Source: Gnetum montanum (taxonomy: Eukaryota > Streptophyta > Gnetopsida > Gnetales > Gnetaceae). From it: 64,000 nucleotides of DNA. Shown piece after piece: positions 1 through 13,264 of this stretch. Where the stretch lies: NCBI GenBank assembly GCA_015680685.1, contig MNCI01007715.1:166912-230911 (forward strand), read 5' to 3'. Position 1 is the first letter of the stretch; every line of letters begins with the position of its first letter. A model generated the notes under the pieces. That model was given only the letters and a program-made list of their open reading frames with translations, did no database searches and had not been told where the DNA came from. A program made the translations under genes and the position numbers.

Positions 1-559
1 TGACTAAAAACAGAGGCTCTCTTACAACAATCGCAATAGCAGTTCCCACACGTTGCACAATAANTTTTTGTAGATGCTCTTCTCAAGACCCCAAAGTATC
101 TTCAAGTGAGAGCCTAAGTGCTAACTAGTAGCCTTACAAAGTGTGATGTATGAGACCCAATCCTCTTCCAAGTGATTCCCCCCCTCACCCATTTTCTTTT
201 TCCTCCCTTGAAGCCTTTTTATAGGTTTTAAAGGTAGTTACATATGCAAAAATATCTTACCTAACTTCTCTCCCAAGTGACTTGCCCAACAAGTTAGGGA
301 GTATTTAACTTAGGAAGTTAAGAAGTTAGGAGATACATAAATATTTCCTTTGAAAATAATTCCAATAATTTCCAACAATTGTTCACAAATATAGCTCTAA
401 TAATCTTTCCTTTTTACTTGTTCTAAAATTTGAAGAATGCTTATGGAGTTCTTAGTGCTTTTATAAACAAGGTGATAATATAATATCTACCTTGGCATAA
501 ATGTTGCTGGTATCTTATTCTTAAATATTTTATATGCACTTGCACCCAAGTGAAAATGG
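1..559. other. AT-rich stretch without a recognisable gene
   Basis: No long open frame, RNA gene or repeat is recognisable. Short A/T runs and stop codons interrupt all frames. I see nothing to annotate. Confidence 0.5.
64..64. other. Assembly gap (single N)
   Basis: One undetermined base in AT-rich DNA. No duplicated flank is visible here because the window begins only 63 bases upstream. Confidence 0.9.
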
Positions 560-1440
560 CAAAAAAAAATCAAATTTGAAACTTCAATGCCCGAATGTGA
601 AGGTGCCAGGCTTGGAACTGCCATCGAAAATATCTGAAACATCCCGCCCCTGCCAGTAATCGTTAGCAACCACCACCGCGGGAGAAGGCTTTGTCGTTGC
701 ATTTGGTATCGTTGCTAGGTTCAGTTGCTGGAGGAGAAAGATTTGGAAACAGAAGTGGTGTATTGGACGTATGGCCCTAGACATAGGGTTTCGGTTGCTT
801 GGAACTATTTTATTTTGCCCCAAAGTCGCTTAGAGCTTCCTATGTTTTTGTGTTCCTGCAAATCATTTTTTGTTTTCTGCCATTGATTTCAAGGTTAAGG
901 GCAAATGTATCGTAGATCTGAGCATCAGAAAATGCAGCATCCAGTAAGGTAAGTTAAGAATGGCCCTGCAACGGNAAAAATGCAGCATCCAGTAAGGTAA
1001 GTTAAGAATGGCCCTGCAACGGCCAAAAAAATCTTCACGCAGTTCACACGTCTTGGAACACATTGGCATCGTTGGAGGTGGGCGAATTAACTATGTAAAA
1101 TTCGAATTCAGAATTGGAAGTGGCAGTGCCCATGCGGGTTCTTCTTCTCCTTTGAATCCATGTTCCTGCAAAAGAAATTTTGGCACAACGCGACCAGCAA
1201 AGATGCCGCTGATTTGGGGCCAAAAGAACAGTTGATTTGTCGCAAAAATGAAATCCATTACAGGGCAAAGACCCTTGCATTCTCCTGCAACGCGATTCCT
1301 GTAAAAGATAAGGCATTTTTCTGGACTGTTTTTATTCCTTTGTAGCAATTTCATCCGTTTTCCTTCCATTGCGTATAGTGGCTGGAACTGTGCTTGCGTT
1401 TTTTTCCTTGCCATAAAAACATTATTCAAACCTTACCATA
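560..1440. other. GC-richer unassigned segment
   Basis: Base composition is visibly richer in G and C than the flanks, and open stretches of 70-110 codons exist on both strands (for example 1,091-1,429 minus and 1,008-1,235 plus). None resembles a protein I recognise and they overlap each other, so at most one could be real. The segment could be an old exon or promoter, or part of a repeat. The local gap at 975 and its duplicated flank inflate some of these frames. Confidence 0.3.
929..1022. repeat. 46-bp duplicated ends around N at 975
   Basis: The 46 bases before the N (929-974) recur after it (976-1,022) with one extra A. An exact duplication split by one unknown base is what an unmerged contig overlap looks like, so this is probably an assembly artefact rather than a biological tandem repeat. 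Confidence 0.85.
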
Positions 1441-4400
1441 TGGACTTTGATATTTTTCCTTGATGCATCCATAAATGGGATCCGGATCTTTTAGCTTTTT
1501 AACTCTTTTCATCCTTCATTTTCCAAAGGAGCATGATGAATTTTTCTTATCATTTGAAATACTCTATCTTTATTTAACAATTTTCTACATAAAAATTCAA
1601 GCATTGATATCAATAAGGAACAACCATCATATATTTTTGCTTTGAATAGCTTCTATGGCTTACTCATATTTTATCACCTTTGCTGCTCCATGAAATGGCT
1701 AAATGTGCCAACATGTAGCTATTTCAATTGTCTCAAAATACCAGATATTTTCCTAGATTCTCTATGCGCAAAATATGCAATTCTATTAAGACATTACTAT
1801 TAAATTGCTCTTGAGGTTTTTTAACAACATAAGCTTTTTTATGACAAATATTAATAGGAGTCTAATATTGTGCAAAATGAAAAATAGATCCATAGAAGAA
1901 ATCTAGGAAAAATCCCAAAATCAAATGCCAAGTACTATACTATCTAACCATTAGCTAAGCAACTAAAACAAAATGGAAAGAAATGAACTCACAGGATTGA
2001 AACAAAGCAATGAAATTAATGTCTTAGCAAGCCATGTTATAAGTAATATTCAATTATATTTTTTCCAAATTGCCCCTTTTTAAATTCTACATTTGAAGGT
2101 TCTTTTATAATGATCTTAGGGTAGTTACAGGTGAAGGGTATTACAGATATCTAGGGGTATTAATTCATAACCACCCTAGAGGTTATAGCTTTCAAAGGAA
2201 GTTATTAGAAATTTAATCTATGGTTGCCAAGTGTTTTCTTGGCAATAAATATTATGGAGATTACAATGGGAGGTTGCAAAAATTAGAAAAATATATGCCA
2301 TAATTAGCAAGTGTCCTCTTGGTAATCACAACTCCACAAATATGAAGGAAAACAAGTTGTAGCTACCATAGGAGGTTATAATTGGACATGTAAAGTGTTA
2401 ATGTTATAGAAAATAGAGATATGTTTGCCAAATGTCCATTAAACCTCTTCCTTATAACCTTTAGATAAAATATCATATGGAATGAAATTATTATACCCCT
2501 TAATATCAATGATGTTATGCCAAAATTAGCTTCTCCTCATAATGGGGGTATTAATATAAGTTTTTTTACGATATTTTATGAGGTTAAAAATCACTTGGAA
2601 CCATAATAAAATTGACAAAATTTGGGAGCATGACATTGACCCTGCAATCATGCATGGCATCCCACATGTTCACCAAAAACCAAAGCCACATATATTGCCC
2701 TGTGCTCGCTATGCTCACCAACAGAATTATGGATGTGATCTTGGTAGAGTGGGGTTTCATGACCATCACATGGTAACCTCGGTGTCTTGCATACTTTCTT
2801 TCTTGGTAGCCACTCCTAGATCTTTGTATGATGGAGTCTCATGGCTATGTTTCTGGTAACCATGGCTATCTATGCCAACATTTCTTAGGGTTAGAGTGGC
2901 TACCATTCTTTCCCCTACTTCTTCCACTTGTCATAGTTCATCCATGTGTTTAATATATATAGGTAATGGTTTCTATAGATTACCATGTTGTGCCTTTGCA
3001 GTTTTGGAGCTACTAGATATAGTTGTGTGCCTGCCTTGCACTCTCCATAGTGCTTGTTTTGTGACTTCATTAGTTTAAATGCAACCACCATTGTAGGTGG
3101 AATTGTTGAGGGTATTTTATGCAAGATAATCCTTTGGCCTATCCATGATGTTCATGACAAACTACCATGTTTCTAGCTATGGATCTATCTACATTTTGGG
3201 CTATGTTTCCCACATTACCTTCTAGAAAAAATAATGGTTTGATCCTGAAATTCTCTATCATTAGAGACCATTCAATGTTTATAATTCAAACCAATACCAA
3301 GCACCATGACATGGCCACTATTTGTAGCAACTTTGAGTATTTTGATGAATGCCATCATTGAAACTCTAGAATTATTATACTATTACTATGTTTATTTTAA
3401 AAAAAACTAACGTTTTCTTAATGTTTATCAATTTCTTATTAAAATATAATATACCTAGCTTGAATACGTCACTTGTGTATTTCTCTTAATCTCCTCTAAT
3501 GTTGCTTTCAAATATGATTCTTAATACCTTTTCCTTGTAGCTAGCTTCAAATATGTATTTTATAAAACTAACGTATCATAATTTTATTATTTTAAAATCC
3601 TTTCAAGAATCATCATGACTCCATAACCATGGTGGATATGTGACAATAGAAAGAGGGATATCTTTCTTGTTAAAAAGAACATTTGCAACATTTGCAAAAA
3701 TGTTACCCCCAAGTACAAGAAGAGTGAGCATGATAAAATCAGTACCCAGCTATAGTACGAAACAACAAATGATTTTTTCTTTTACTACCAACAATAGAAC
3801 CAAGAAAAAGGTGTCCCATTGATCATCAAGTTGCAATCACCTTGGATGCTCAAAAAGATGATAGCTCTATTTTAATATAGTATGTTTACAATGGATTCCA
3901 CTTTCAACACCAACAAATATGGTGTAAGTCTAAATAATAGATTCTATTATTCCATTTTAAAAATTGTTGGTGTTATAATAGAATAAGACATTATCTTATT
4001 ATAAATGTGTGGTTGTCTTTGTAGTCTCATCTTCACATGGTGATGGCTTTTAATTCATACTATAATATACTTCTAGTTGTAGGGGTGATATCCTCATGAT
4101 GCACTGAAACTAATATCATAGGTTAGCTTTTAGAGCTACTTCGAAGAGGCAAGACTAAGGAGCCTAATTGGACAATGAATGATTTCATGCTAGATGGCTC
4201 AAAGGTAGAAATGAATGCAATTAGGCAACCTTAAAGACATTCAAAAACATACTAGAAATGATGCTACCTTAGTTTGAGATATCTTAACATGTGCTAAATT
4301 TTGATGATTTTTTAGGTCTATTTTTGGAAGAGTATTTTTTAATGCATTTGGCATGTTTAGAGGGCATGAGGAAAGAGCTTGGCTACCAAAGTTAGAGATT

Positions 4401-4799
4401 CCAATTAAAGAAAAACAACAAATGATCATTTTTATCATATTATGAATTAATGCAAAACTAGAATAGATGTTGCTGTGGAAATAAATAAATTTGTTGAAAT
4501 GTTTCAATAGAACTCAAATTTCATAAAATACATAAAACATTTGTGATTAAATGAAGACAAATTTAGTGAGTTTCTATTCCTTATTAACATTACATAAAAG
4601 TTCATATTCACCGTCATGAACTCTTTGTCATTTTTATTATTATTGATTTTTGTCTTTAATCATATATTCATAGAAATATGAGCTAAAGCATTCTATGATA
4701 TTTTCCTTGTAGAACAACACACAAATAATGTTGTTGAGTCAAATCATGGATTTCTAAAATGGAAAGTTTTAAGAGATATATGAAATAGGACATATTGAG
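1441..4799. other. AT-rich intergenic DNA, no supported gene
   Basis: Only short, stop-rich frames occur. Around 2,200-2,460 a phrase of the type GCCAAGTGTYYTCTTGG recurs about three times at intervals near 100 bases, which hints at an old degenerate repeat. The open stretch at 3,640-3,822 has no recognisable relative. Confidence 0.4.
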
Positions 4800-5632
4800 A
4801 AATCAATTGGCTTCTATGAGGCTTAACAAAGGTACAACTATATTATTGGAATAATTCAAGAATTAGAGCTATAGGATATTTACTAAATAAGAAAGATAAA
4901 GATTTCAGTAAGAAGTCCTAGGAAAAGGCTTTACAAATATTTGATGTTGACTATGTCCAAATCATGGAAATGGTCTTTCCTTGGTCATTTTTGCAAGCAC
5001 TAAATGAAAGTTCTTATTAAGGTGAAGGGTCTTGCCAATGCATTTAAGTTCTTTTTCCAAGATGATTTTTACAATTTCCATATGCCTATGGAACTAAATT
5101 CATTCTAGCCAAATCAGTTTCCTAGCTAGGAAGATGCTTTAGAACTTGGAATGACAATGAAGACATTAGGATCAACTAGCCAGATGTCTATCACTAATGA
5201 GGTGGACATGGTTGACAAAACAAATCAACAAATGGAGCTAGATAAAGATAATGCAAATGCCCAGTGGAAAACTAAACTTTCTAAGCTTAAAAAGACATTG
5301 ATGAAATTGGCAAAGACATTGCCTATAGGCAAGGAGAGTATTTTAAAAATAGAAAAACATATGGAAATATTGGAATCAAAGTTTTTACTTTCAAGTAATG
5401 TAGACAGATTGGTGAGCAAAAAAAGATTGTTTGGTTGGAATTGTCTTTCCAAACCTACTACACAAAAGCTTTCTAACCATAATTGTGAAAGAAAACTTTT
5501 TAAAGAAGGTAATGATAGTATTTCATTAGTTATCTATGATTATTAAAATAATGTACATTGTGGTATATTTTTTTAATCTCTTTTCTTTTGCTTGCAGATT
5601 GGAGTGAAGAAGGTCAAGAGAAACATGGATAG
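4800..5632 (+). pseudogene. Degenerate spliced coding remnant, function unknown
   Basis: A coding-like plus-strand remnant. The open part runs from 5,151 (ATG) to 5,508. A canonical intron follows: GTAATG donor at 5,509, strong pyrimidine tract, CAG acceptor ending at 5,597. The frame then continues for twelve codons to a TAG at 5,630-5,632. The intron splits a codon after its first base (phase 1). The protein is Lys/Glu-rich and probably helical between about residues 30 and 85. Upstream (4,800-5,150) coding-like stretches continue in shifted frames with stops, so the 5' part is decayed. I do not recognise the family. The architecture (helical tail, short phase-1 intron) resembles the two minus-strand spliced remnants elsewhere in this window, but that link is inference. 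Confidence 0.45.
5509..5597 (+). other. Predicted 89-nt intron
   Basis: Donor AAG|GTAATG and acceptor TTTTGCTTGCAG|AT flank AT-rich DNA that contains an in-frame stop. Removing it keeps the reading frame for another twelve codons. Confidence 0.5.
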
Positions 5633-6239
5633 TCCTCTAATCCCCTATCTACCTTGAATGAATAGCTTATGTGATGACATTCTTGTGAATGTTCTTTTGT
5701 TTAACATCTTTGGACAAGAAACTATGATTGGAAGATATCATATAATTATTATAGATTACTTAACAACATGTTCATTACACTCTTCTATTGGATCAAACTA
5801 TGTTTTCTATGTCTTAACAGGTTATTGCAAGACTACATATATTTGAATATGGTGTATTCTAATTATATTTTGGACAACAATTCTTGTATTTCTCCATCAA
5901 CTTTGATACTTGTAATTTGAGAAAATGGGAAACAATGAAAAGATCCTCCACATACATCACTATAACTATCAAACAACAATACATATGGAATGGCCTTCCA
6001 AGTACATCACTGTAACTATCATTATTGTTTAATTATGACTTAATAATTGGTTTCATTGCTATATTTAAACCACTACTATGTAAAAAAATGATTCATAATT
6101 GATGAATTTGTTAAATTCACAATTCCGATTTTTAATTAAAAAATACTACGAGAACATGTAAGTAGCATGAGCTCACACTATTTTGTTTAAAACATATGTG
6201 AACATGTGGCTCATAGGCTACCAAAGTCTTCAATTTTTG

Positions 6240-6760
6240 ATGTCATGCAAATTGCTATTATATTACGTAAAAATATTGTGACACTGCTGCTTGTAGTATA
6301 GTTATGTGAGTACATGCGAGATGCAGATCTTTGCAGTGCTAACATTTACAGAAAGAAAGTTTCCATGGTGCATCTCAATGCTAGTCACAAATCCTCATTG
6401 AAACTGTTTTTCGCACATTTAACTACGACCTGCAAATTATGCGATTAAAGTACGACATGCAGTAAAATATGCAACTCGCATAATTGATAGTAAAGTGCAA
6501 GTAGTAGTTAAATATGTAGCTAGCATACTTAAGAGTAAAGTGTGCAGCAATTTAATAGGCGGTTCACATCCCCGACAAAAAAGTGTGAGCCGCAACTAAA
6601 TATGCATCCCGCATATTTAACAAATGAGAAGCAGTATTACATGCATCTCTTAATTTTCATTATTATGCGATTTGCATACCTTCGCTTACCAAGTTAAAAT
6701 GTAAAAATAAAAAAATTACTGCGACTCAAGTTACCTGCCATTCGCATTTTGCATTTTCAC
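6240..6760. repeat. Cluster of ATGCGA/TCGCAT words
   Basis: Roughly ten copies of ATGCGA, TGCGAT, CGCATA or CCGCATAT lie in both orientations within about 500 bases, far denser than in neighbouring AT-rich DNA. Such short inverted words are typical of subterminal regions of DNA transposons, but no terminal inverted repeat or target duplication is evident. Identity unresolved. Confidence 0.35.
6559..6593. repeat. Small hairpin inside the motif cluster
   Basis: GCGGTTCACA at 6,559-6,568 pairs with TGTGAGCCGC at 6,584-6,593, with one G:U-type mismatch and a 15-base loop. It stands out as GC-rich in an AT-rich setting. Confidence 0.5.
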
Positions 6761-8964
6761 TTTGATCACATAGCACAGAGAGCGGAAGAATAGCAACATC
6801 GCAAAAGGTTGCAAAGTAGGGAAAGGAAGGGAGGACGGAGGATAGAACTCATGATTTCTCTTAGAAAGTTAAGATTTTGGAAAAGCAATCAATAATGACT
6901 GGGAGGGTGAGTAAAACCATATCACAATCCTAAATTTCCTTGATTTTTATTATGCTCAGGTTTGCTGTGAGAGTATGCGATGAAGAAATTTGCCAATCCA
7001 ACATTTTCTTTAATTTCTTGCTTTAGTACAGTTTGTGTATCTTGAGTGTAATGCAAATTTCTTAATGTGTGGCTGATTCATCAAGTGATAAAATATACAT
7101 GCAAGGAAAATTCCTCAAGAGAATACAACTACTGGACTGTTTCTCCAGAAAGATTCATTACATTATTTTTGTTGTATCTTGTTTGAAAACTGTAGGCAAA
7201 TTCTACTTCTCAAAGTCTACCTTGTTTTTGCTACTATTTATGTTATGTATAAGATATTATCTTTTTTCTATTTTAAATACTTTAGGTGTCAAGGAAATCA
7301 AATTGAAATTCTATGGTTAAGGGATAATCTACCTCACCTCTTAACTTTATTATGGCCTTTCCATTATTAGTCTCATTTTTGACATTTCCTTGTACTACTG
7401 TTGTTGTTGTACCTTGCTCAACTACTGCTTGTTTGATGGCTTTTTATACATCTATATTCATAACAACTAAGACAACATACTTTTCAAGTTTGAATATTAG
7501 TTGTTGATGAATAGGAAAAGTCATCATCTTCATTTTGTAGGATTAGAATCTTCTAAGAAATATCTTAAATGCTCTTGAATTAGGTATAAAATTAAAGTAG
7601 ACTATAATTTCTTTAGCTCCACTGTTATCTTCAATTCTATGATGGCTTCAAAGGAACCTTGAGTATCATTATAAATCCCTATGTGAGTTTTTTGTGTACC
7701 ATTAATTAGCTCAAAGTGTAACAGTTGAACAAAAGATTTTGTAATGGGCACTATCTTTGATCTTTTGTCCAACATGATCCTCTTGATCATGAAATTACTT
7801 ATATGTACTATTATTTTCTACATTCCCATTGCTTCTTGGGTAGTTATCTTTCATTTTCAAATAGAATTCCTAGGATAATGTTTGATAGTTAGGAATAAGG
7901 AAATGGGGCCTCAACAGCTAAATCCACTAGGAACTTAAGATAATTCTTGCTAATATTTGTTTGAATATATCATTGAATGAATTCATATGCTAAGGTGAAG
8001 AAATTAGTAAGTCATACAAACTCAATTTAAAAGATGATTTCTTTAGATGATTTAAGACCTAAAATTTAAAAAAATTTAATGCATATGTAGTCTATTAAAT
8101 TATTTATCTTTTTTTTTTTGCTTGTTTTATGAATTTTGTTCTCTTTGCCCTTTTATACCTTTGAGTAGATGGACAAGTAATTCTACCTTTTTTGAAAACT
8201 ATTTTTTCCCTTTTATACTTGCAAATTCTAAAGATTAGAAATAATAACTAGAGTTCAACGATGAGGTAAACCTCTAAATTCTAACAAAACAAGCTAGGAA
8301 ATTCATCCATCTATGCATTCTCAAAGATCAAACCCTTGAAACATGTAGAAAATATCATATATTATGATCATGCAACTAAAACATGAAATGAATCATGTAA
8401 ATTTTAAGATAAAATGAGGGGCTTAAATTTTAGAGCCCCAATTGTGAAAAATGTATGAGAAATTGTGAGAATCAATTTGTGAGAAATAGTTGTAAGAAAA
8501 TATGCTAGAGAACCAAGAAAGGATTTAACTCCTATGTAAATTTAAGTAATGAAGTGAAAGAAAGCTTTCATTTACTTCACAACTCAAGCATTTTAAATGA
8601 GGGTACACTTTTATTTATTCCTATGGAGATGAATGATCTTTTGCATATTTGGCATGCTCACATATGAATGATCATTAATCCCCTCTTTATTTGGTTGGAT
8701 ATGCTCTTTCCTATGTTTTTCATCATAACAAACATGAAAATATATTACTTATAACTACCTAGAACTTATCTTTTTACTTCACTCAACTTCTAATGACTTA
8801 TACCATAACATGCCATGAGTCTAACAAATACAAAGAGAAGCAACATGAAAATGCTGGAAATAAGATAGGCATGCATTCATACTATACATAACATACAAAA
8901 CCAGGATAAGAAAATAAATATTTTTACATAATAGTATTAAGGGAACCATAATTTAGAGGAATGG

Positions 8965-9797
8965 TGATGGGTGGCGAGGTACCCCTACACTCAACCATAC
9001 GAATACGAGCGTTACATGCACGATCTAGTCGAACTCCGTAGACAAACTAGTTGTGGCACCTAGATAGTTAGCCTTAGGTCACAGTTCGTTGTCTTCCCAC
9101 CTGGATTAGTATTATCTTTGTCACGTATGGTTTAGTCTGGAGTGAGGTGTGTGATGTGGTTTCTAATCTATTGCTACTCCTGAAGGAAAAATGAAAATAA
9201 GATTAACTAAGCTAGGAGGAAGGGGTGAGAGAGAATCTAAACTAGCCTAAGTGCGATGAGCATCCATTCCTTGATTATCCATACACATCTTGGACTTCGT
9301 GCATGACTACCACTGGGATTACCAAGCATAGATCCTAGGTACGCTACTAGGTTACCAAGTAGTCACACTTAAATTCTTGTAATCAAGTCATAGTCATTTC
9401 GCATCTAATAGGAGTTTAAGGGTAAGAGAGCTATTAACTAGGAAAGCAGTAAATAACAATTAATTAAATGATTAATCAAAGTGAATGCTACAATGATGAA
9501 GTAATCTCAATCTTTATTTCTGGTCAGGTGTGTCCAAGTAATTCACACTCGAATAAGGGTTCCATACAATTACAATCACCACATTGTGGGCATACACGGA
9601 GTAAAAAGGTAGAGAAAGAAATGAAACACAAAAACTAAAAACTAACTTACTTACTAATTCCCTATGTGTGGAACTCATTTTTCTACTTCTTATTTATAGA
9701 TGAGTAGATAAGCCACGATATCGTGTATGCGATATCGCGACTTGGGCTGGAATATCTCATACGCGATATCGCGATCGCCCCAAATGACAACTGATTA
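8965..9797 (-). repeat. Element 1 3' LTR
   Basis: Aligns along its length with 16,806-17,639. In element sense it starts at 9,797 with TA (expected TG, one transition) and ends CATCA at 8,965. It contains the GATATC box cluster (9,716-9,775) and a TATA box (CTATAAATAAG, about 9,690-9,700). Confidence 0.9.
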
Positions 9798-9819
9798 TAC
9801 CCCCACGACTGAATGAAAA
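9798..9819 (-). promoter_or_regulatory. Element 1 polypurine tract
   Basis: On the minus strand TCAGTCGTGGGGGTA abuts the 3' LTR. The same block precedes the 3' LTR of element 2 (53,174-53,190) with one base changed, which supports its role as plus-strand primer. Confidence 0.75.
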
Positions 9820-9964
9820 CTCATCCTCAAGTTACAGTGATTACACAGTGGATAGGTATGGGATCATTAGATGGGAAAAATTGGGATTATTCCATAGCAT
9901 GGAATGAAAACAAAATGGAGACACAACACAACGAATGTTCTACATCTACAAAAATGGGTGGAAC

Positions 9965-12711
9965 TCATGTACTTCCTGCTGGCAGTGGCTCCTCCATTGG
10001 TGCTTTTCCTTTGTCCTGTGCTCTAGGTTTTGAGACTTGATGGGGTTGAAGTATGGCCTAGAGCTTCTCCTCTTTGGTCCAAGGGTCTTGTGTCATCCAT
10101 GCTAATGTTCCATTGTTTGATGGATTCGGCACTTCCCACAGACAAGGTAGTTGCAGAAACATTTAATTGGCTTCGACATACCAAGCCTTGAACACCCGTC
10201 GTTCCTCCTCATAGGCTTTGGCTTTATCCTTGTACTCTTGAAAATATACTAGTCGTCAAGCCAAGTTTCATGCGACATCCTTTTGGCCTTGGTAGCTTGC
10301 TTTTACCACCTCAACTTCAGAATTTGCAACTTCTAATTTTTCCAACAGCTTCTTGCATTCTGCAAATTCTGCTTTGTATTTGATGTGGGTGGCTGCTACT
10401 TGCTGCTTAAGCTCTATCCTCAAGTGCCCTATTGTTAACATGTCAAGGTTGGCATACCGTAGGTTTGCCAACTCCATATGTTCTGTCAGATCTTGAATCT
10501 ACTGGTCCTGGCTCTTAACTTCCGCTTGATGGACAAAGGCGTATGTGTCCAATTGGCCCACTAGTTAGTGTGTTGAGCATTGATAGCATTGATGTGGGCC
10601 TTCGCCATATGGATCTCCTTCTCAAGGATTTTTTTGTACATCCCCACCTGATCTCAGAAGTGCTCCTTCAGCTTCTCATGTCGTTTAGCCTTGTTTTGCC
10701 ACATGCTTATTTCAATGGCTATCTTTTGACGAATTACATGTACCTCCTCCATTGAGAGGGTTCGATTATCCTTGGATAAATGACTTATGTCTTGGTTAAC
10801 TTGGATGAATTTTTCTTGCAACTGATGAAAATTTTCCTTGAGAACGTTCTTCTATTTCTCCACAGTGGTCAACTAAAGATTGTCAGCAGCAAGCTGTTTA
10901 TTTTCCTCTTGTAGGTCATTGAGTACCTTAAGATGTGCATGAGTTTTCTCTTATGCTACGGAGGAATCCCAAATAGCCCTCTCTTTTTCATCAGCCACCA
11001 TTTTATTCTCCTCTATTAGCTTGGTTAGTTGCTTAGTTCTAAAGCTATCTAGCTGGTCTACGGGAACAAATTGCAAAGGGTCCCACTGTGCCGCTTGTAG
11101 GGTCACAAGCTGCTCTTGTAATTTCTACACCTCTGCTTCAGCATGCTCAACCCTCACTTCTATTAAGACCAGCTTCTCCTTCATGGAAATGAGATCTAAC
11201 TGATTTACCATAACATCCTAAGGGATGTCAAACAGGGACGTCATAACTTGCCCTATTCGTAGCAATCGATCAATCACATCCTCATGTTCTGCAGGAGTCA
11301 TCGAGGTTCTGTCCAAAGTTTGAGCATCCCATGCTCCTATGAAATCTTCTGGAGACACAATAGGTACATTGAATGATTCTTTGATATGGTCTACGACCAC
11401 TTCTGTAGCTCCCGTGGCATCCTGGTGTTGCATGACCACAACAGTGGCCCCTTCACCAGTTTCTAACTACACTTGGAAAGATGCTGCGTTCCTTGAGATC
11501 TGTTGTGACCAATTAGTATCCTCTCCTCCTGTGTGAATAGACACTTCTTCCCTTGTGCTGAATGGCATCATCAATGATGCGAAAGAGATTTGCATCATCA
11601 CGACTTCCCCAACTGACCATCTCAGCGATGGCTTGGAGATGGCTCATCGACAGTCTATAGTCTTGTGGCAGTGGTGGTTGGTCTTGGCCTGTGCTAGGCC
11701 CTGCTTCCTGTTGTTGGCTGGGACCCATACCTGGAGGTTGGCTGGGTCTTGCAAGTTGAGTTGTAGTTGGTCCAACCATCTTTTTTTCTTCTTATTCTGG
11801 TCCTAGCTCTTTGCCAGTGCTTTTCCTTGGAGCTGGTTCCTTTAGCAATTCAGCACTTTGGGCCTTTTAGAGGACATCATTAGTGTATCCTTTGATCCCA
11901 AGACGTTGGCACAACTTCCTGATACGACAAGGGAAAGGAAATGCCATCTTCCCTATCTTTCGTTCTTCAAACCAACTCAGGATCTCTGTTAAATATAGAT
12001 GGGGCAAGTTAGCGTTAACCTTTCCCATCAGCACTATACATCCTCTAGCTGCATACATTGATATTCTTTTTAAGCCCTTTGTGGGGAATAGGTGATATGT
12101 TCCAATTTTGAAGTAAATCCTCTCTTCCATCGTCAAGTCGCCAAATGTTTTATCTCTGCCATAAGCCCTTTCCAACCAAACCCATCTCAAATCAGGGTCT
12201 GAGTGGGTGGATAACTAAGAAATTTTTGGCTCTATATTCAGAAGGTTTAACACTTCCGAAATGGCCTGTGTGGAGAAATCAACTGTCATACCACAAATAT
12301 TAATAGTGGTGCCTTTCTCCCTATTGTGCCAAAATTGGTACATCTCTCCTATGTACCAAGCACTGTTTTAAGAGAGGATGGGCCATAAGGGAGACCCTGT
12401 GATGTGATCCCTAATAGCCTCAGGAGTGAACTCTATGAAATATTTGAAGTTCAATTCCATAATCATCGTAGCGAATGTGGACTTTTCATGAATGGCCTGA
12501 ACACAATCTTGGGGCAACATGAGATGTTGTCCCTGTTTACGTACTGTAGCAGCTCCTCTTTCTGCTTGCCCAAACTGTATAGTAGGAGGGTTCTCTTAAT
12601 GTATGCTGAATGATTGTTCCTCTTGTTCTGTATGTCATTCAATAGGATCTTGTCTTCCACCTCTCCGAGATCATTTGCTTCCACCTTGGGTAGGACCTTC
12701 CAGTTGTCCAC
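9965..12711 (-). pseudogene. Extra long head-plus-coiled-coil gene of element 1
   Basis: A decayed frame of about 915 codons downstream of gag, where env-like or other additional genes lie in Athila/Tat elements. The first 280 or so residues form a globular head. Its segment at 11,867-12,190 (107 residues) has Trp-rich and Leu-rich blocks that recall the plant 'putative plant transposon protein' domain (Pfam Transposase_32 type); this is from memory of the family pattern, not a search. A Pro/Gln-rich linker follows (11,513-11,779). From about 11,220 to 10,200 the sequence is heptad-like and rich in Glu, Lys, Leu and Gln, so a long coiled coil is likely. It ends at a TGA at 9,965-9,967. Several frameshifts and stops are present. 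I see no signal peptide or membrane segment, so an envelope role is not supported. Confidence 0.5.
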
Positions 12712-12801
12712 GTTTCAGGGCCATCTATAATCACATGGGGCCAAGCATTAGTAAGGTTGTTTTTGAAGTTAATTTATACCTTACTGCTTTCCTTAATTGA
12801 T

Positions 12802-12954
12802 TAATTCATTTTGTCTTTGTGTGATATTACCCGAAAGATTGTAATAATGAGTCCCTCTTTACTTAGGTGGTTTTCAANTAATTCATTTTGTCTTTGTGTG
12901 ATATTACCCGAAAGATTGTAATAATGAGTCCCTCTTTACTTAGGTGGTTTTCAA
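12802..12954. repeat. 76-bp duplicated ends around N at 12,878
   Basis: Bases 12,802-12,877 recur exactly at 12,879-12,954 with a single N between them. This looks like an unmerged contig overlap, so the true sequence is probably about 77 bases shorter. Confidence 0.9.
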
Positions 12955-13264
12955 TTTTAATTTCACAGTGTACCTAAGGGATTAAATGATTTCGTTGACA
13001 CAATTTTTCTAAGTGTTATAGCTAATTACCCTAAATAATGTCCTTTGGATGATGATAAATTCTAAAAACATCAGGCACTTTTCAGCAGGTGTCCCTACCC
13101 CACAACTAAGCTGAACACTCTGGGTTCAAGCAGGTTCAGACGGAATTAAAATTGGAGCACCAGTGAGTGAGATAGAGGTTGAAAAGCAAAGGTGTCACAC
13201 TAATAATTTGTAGAGAAAAATTTGAAAAACTCCCCCACATGAATGGCAAGAAATGATGCTAAGT

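Larger units (their letters stand above)
5633..8964. other. AT-rich intergenic DNA
   Basis: Apart from the motif patch at 6,240-6,760 I see no structure. The open stretches at 7,069-7,320 (+) and 7,602-7,790 (-) have low-complexity AT-driven composition and no recognisable relatives. Confidence 0.4.

Noticed and set aside
7069-7320. 83-codon open frame as a small membrane protein
   Set aside because: The Phe/Leu/Ile richness follows from TTT/TTA/ATT-rich DNA, with no recognisable relative or splice context.
9965-12711. Envelope-like role for the extra gene of element 1
   Set aside because: Its position suits an env-like gene, but I see no signal peptide, transmembrane segment or fusion-peptide-like stretch; the C-terminal part is coiled coil.
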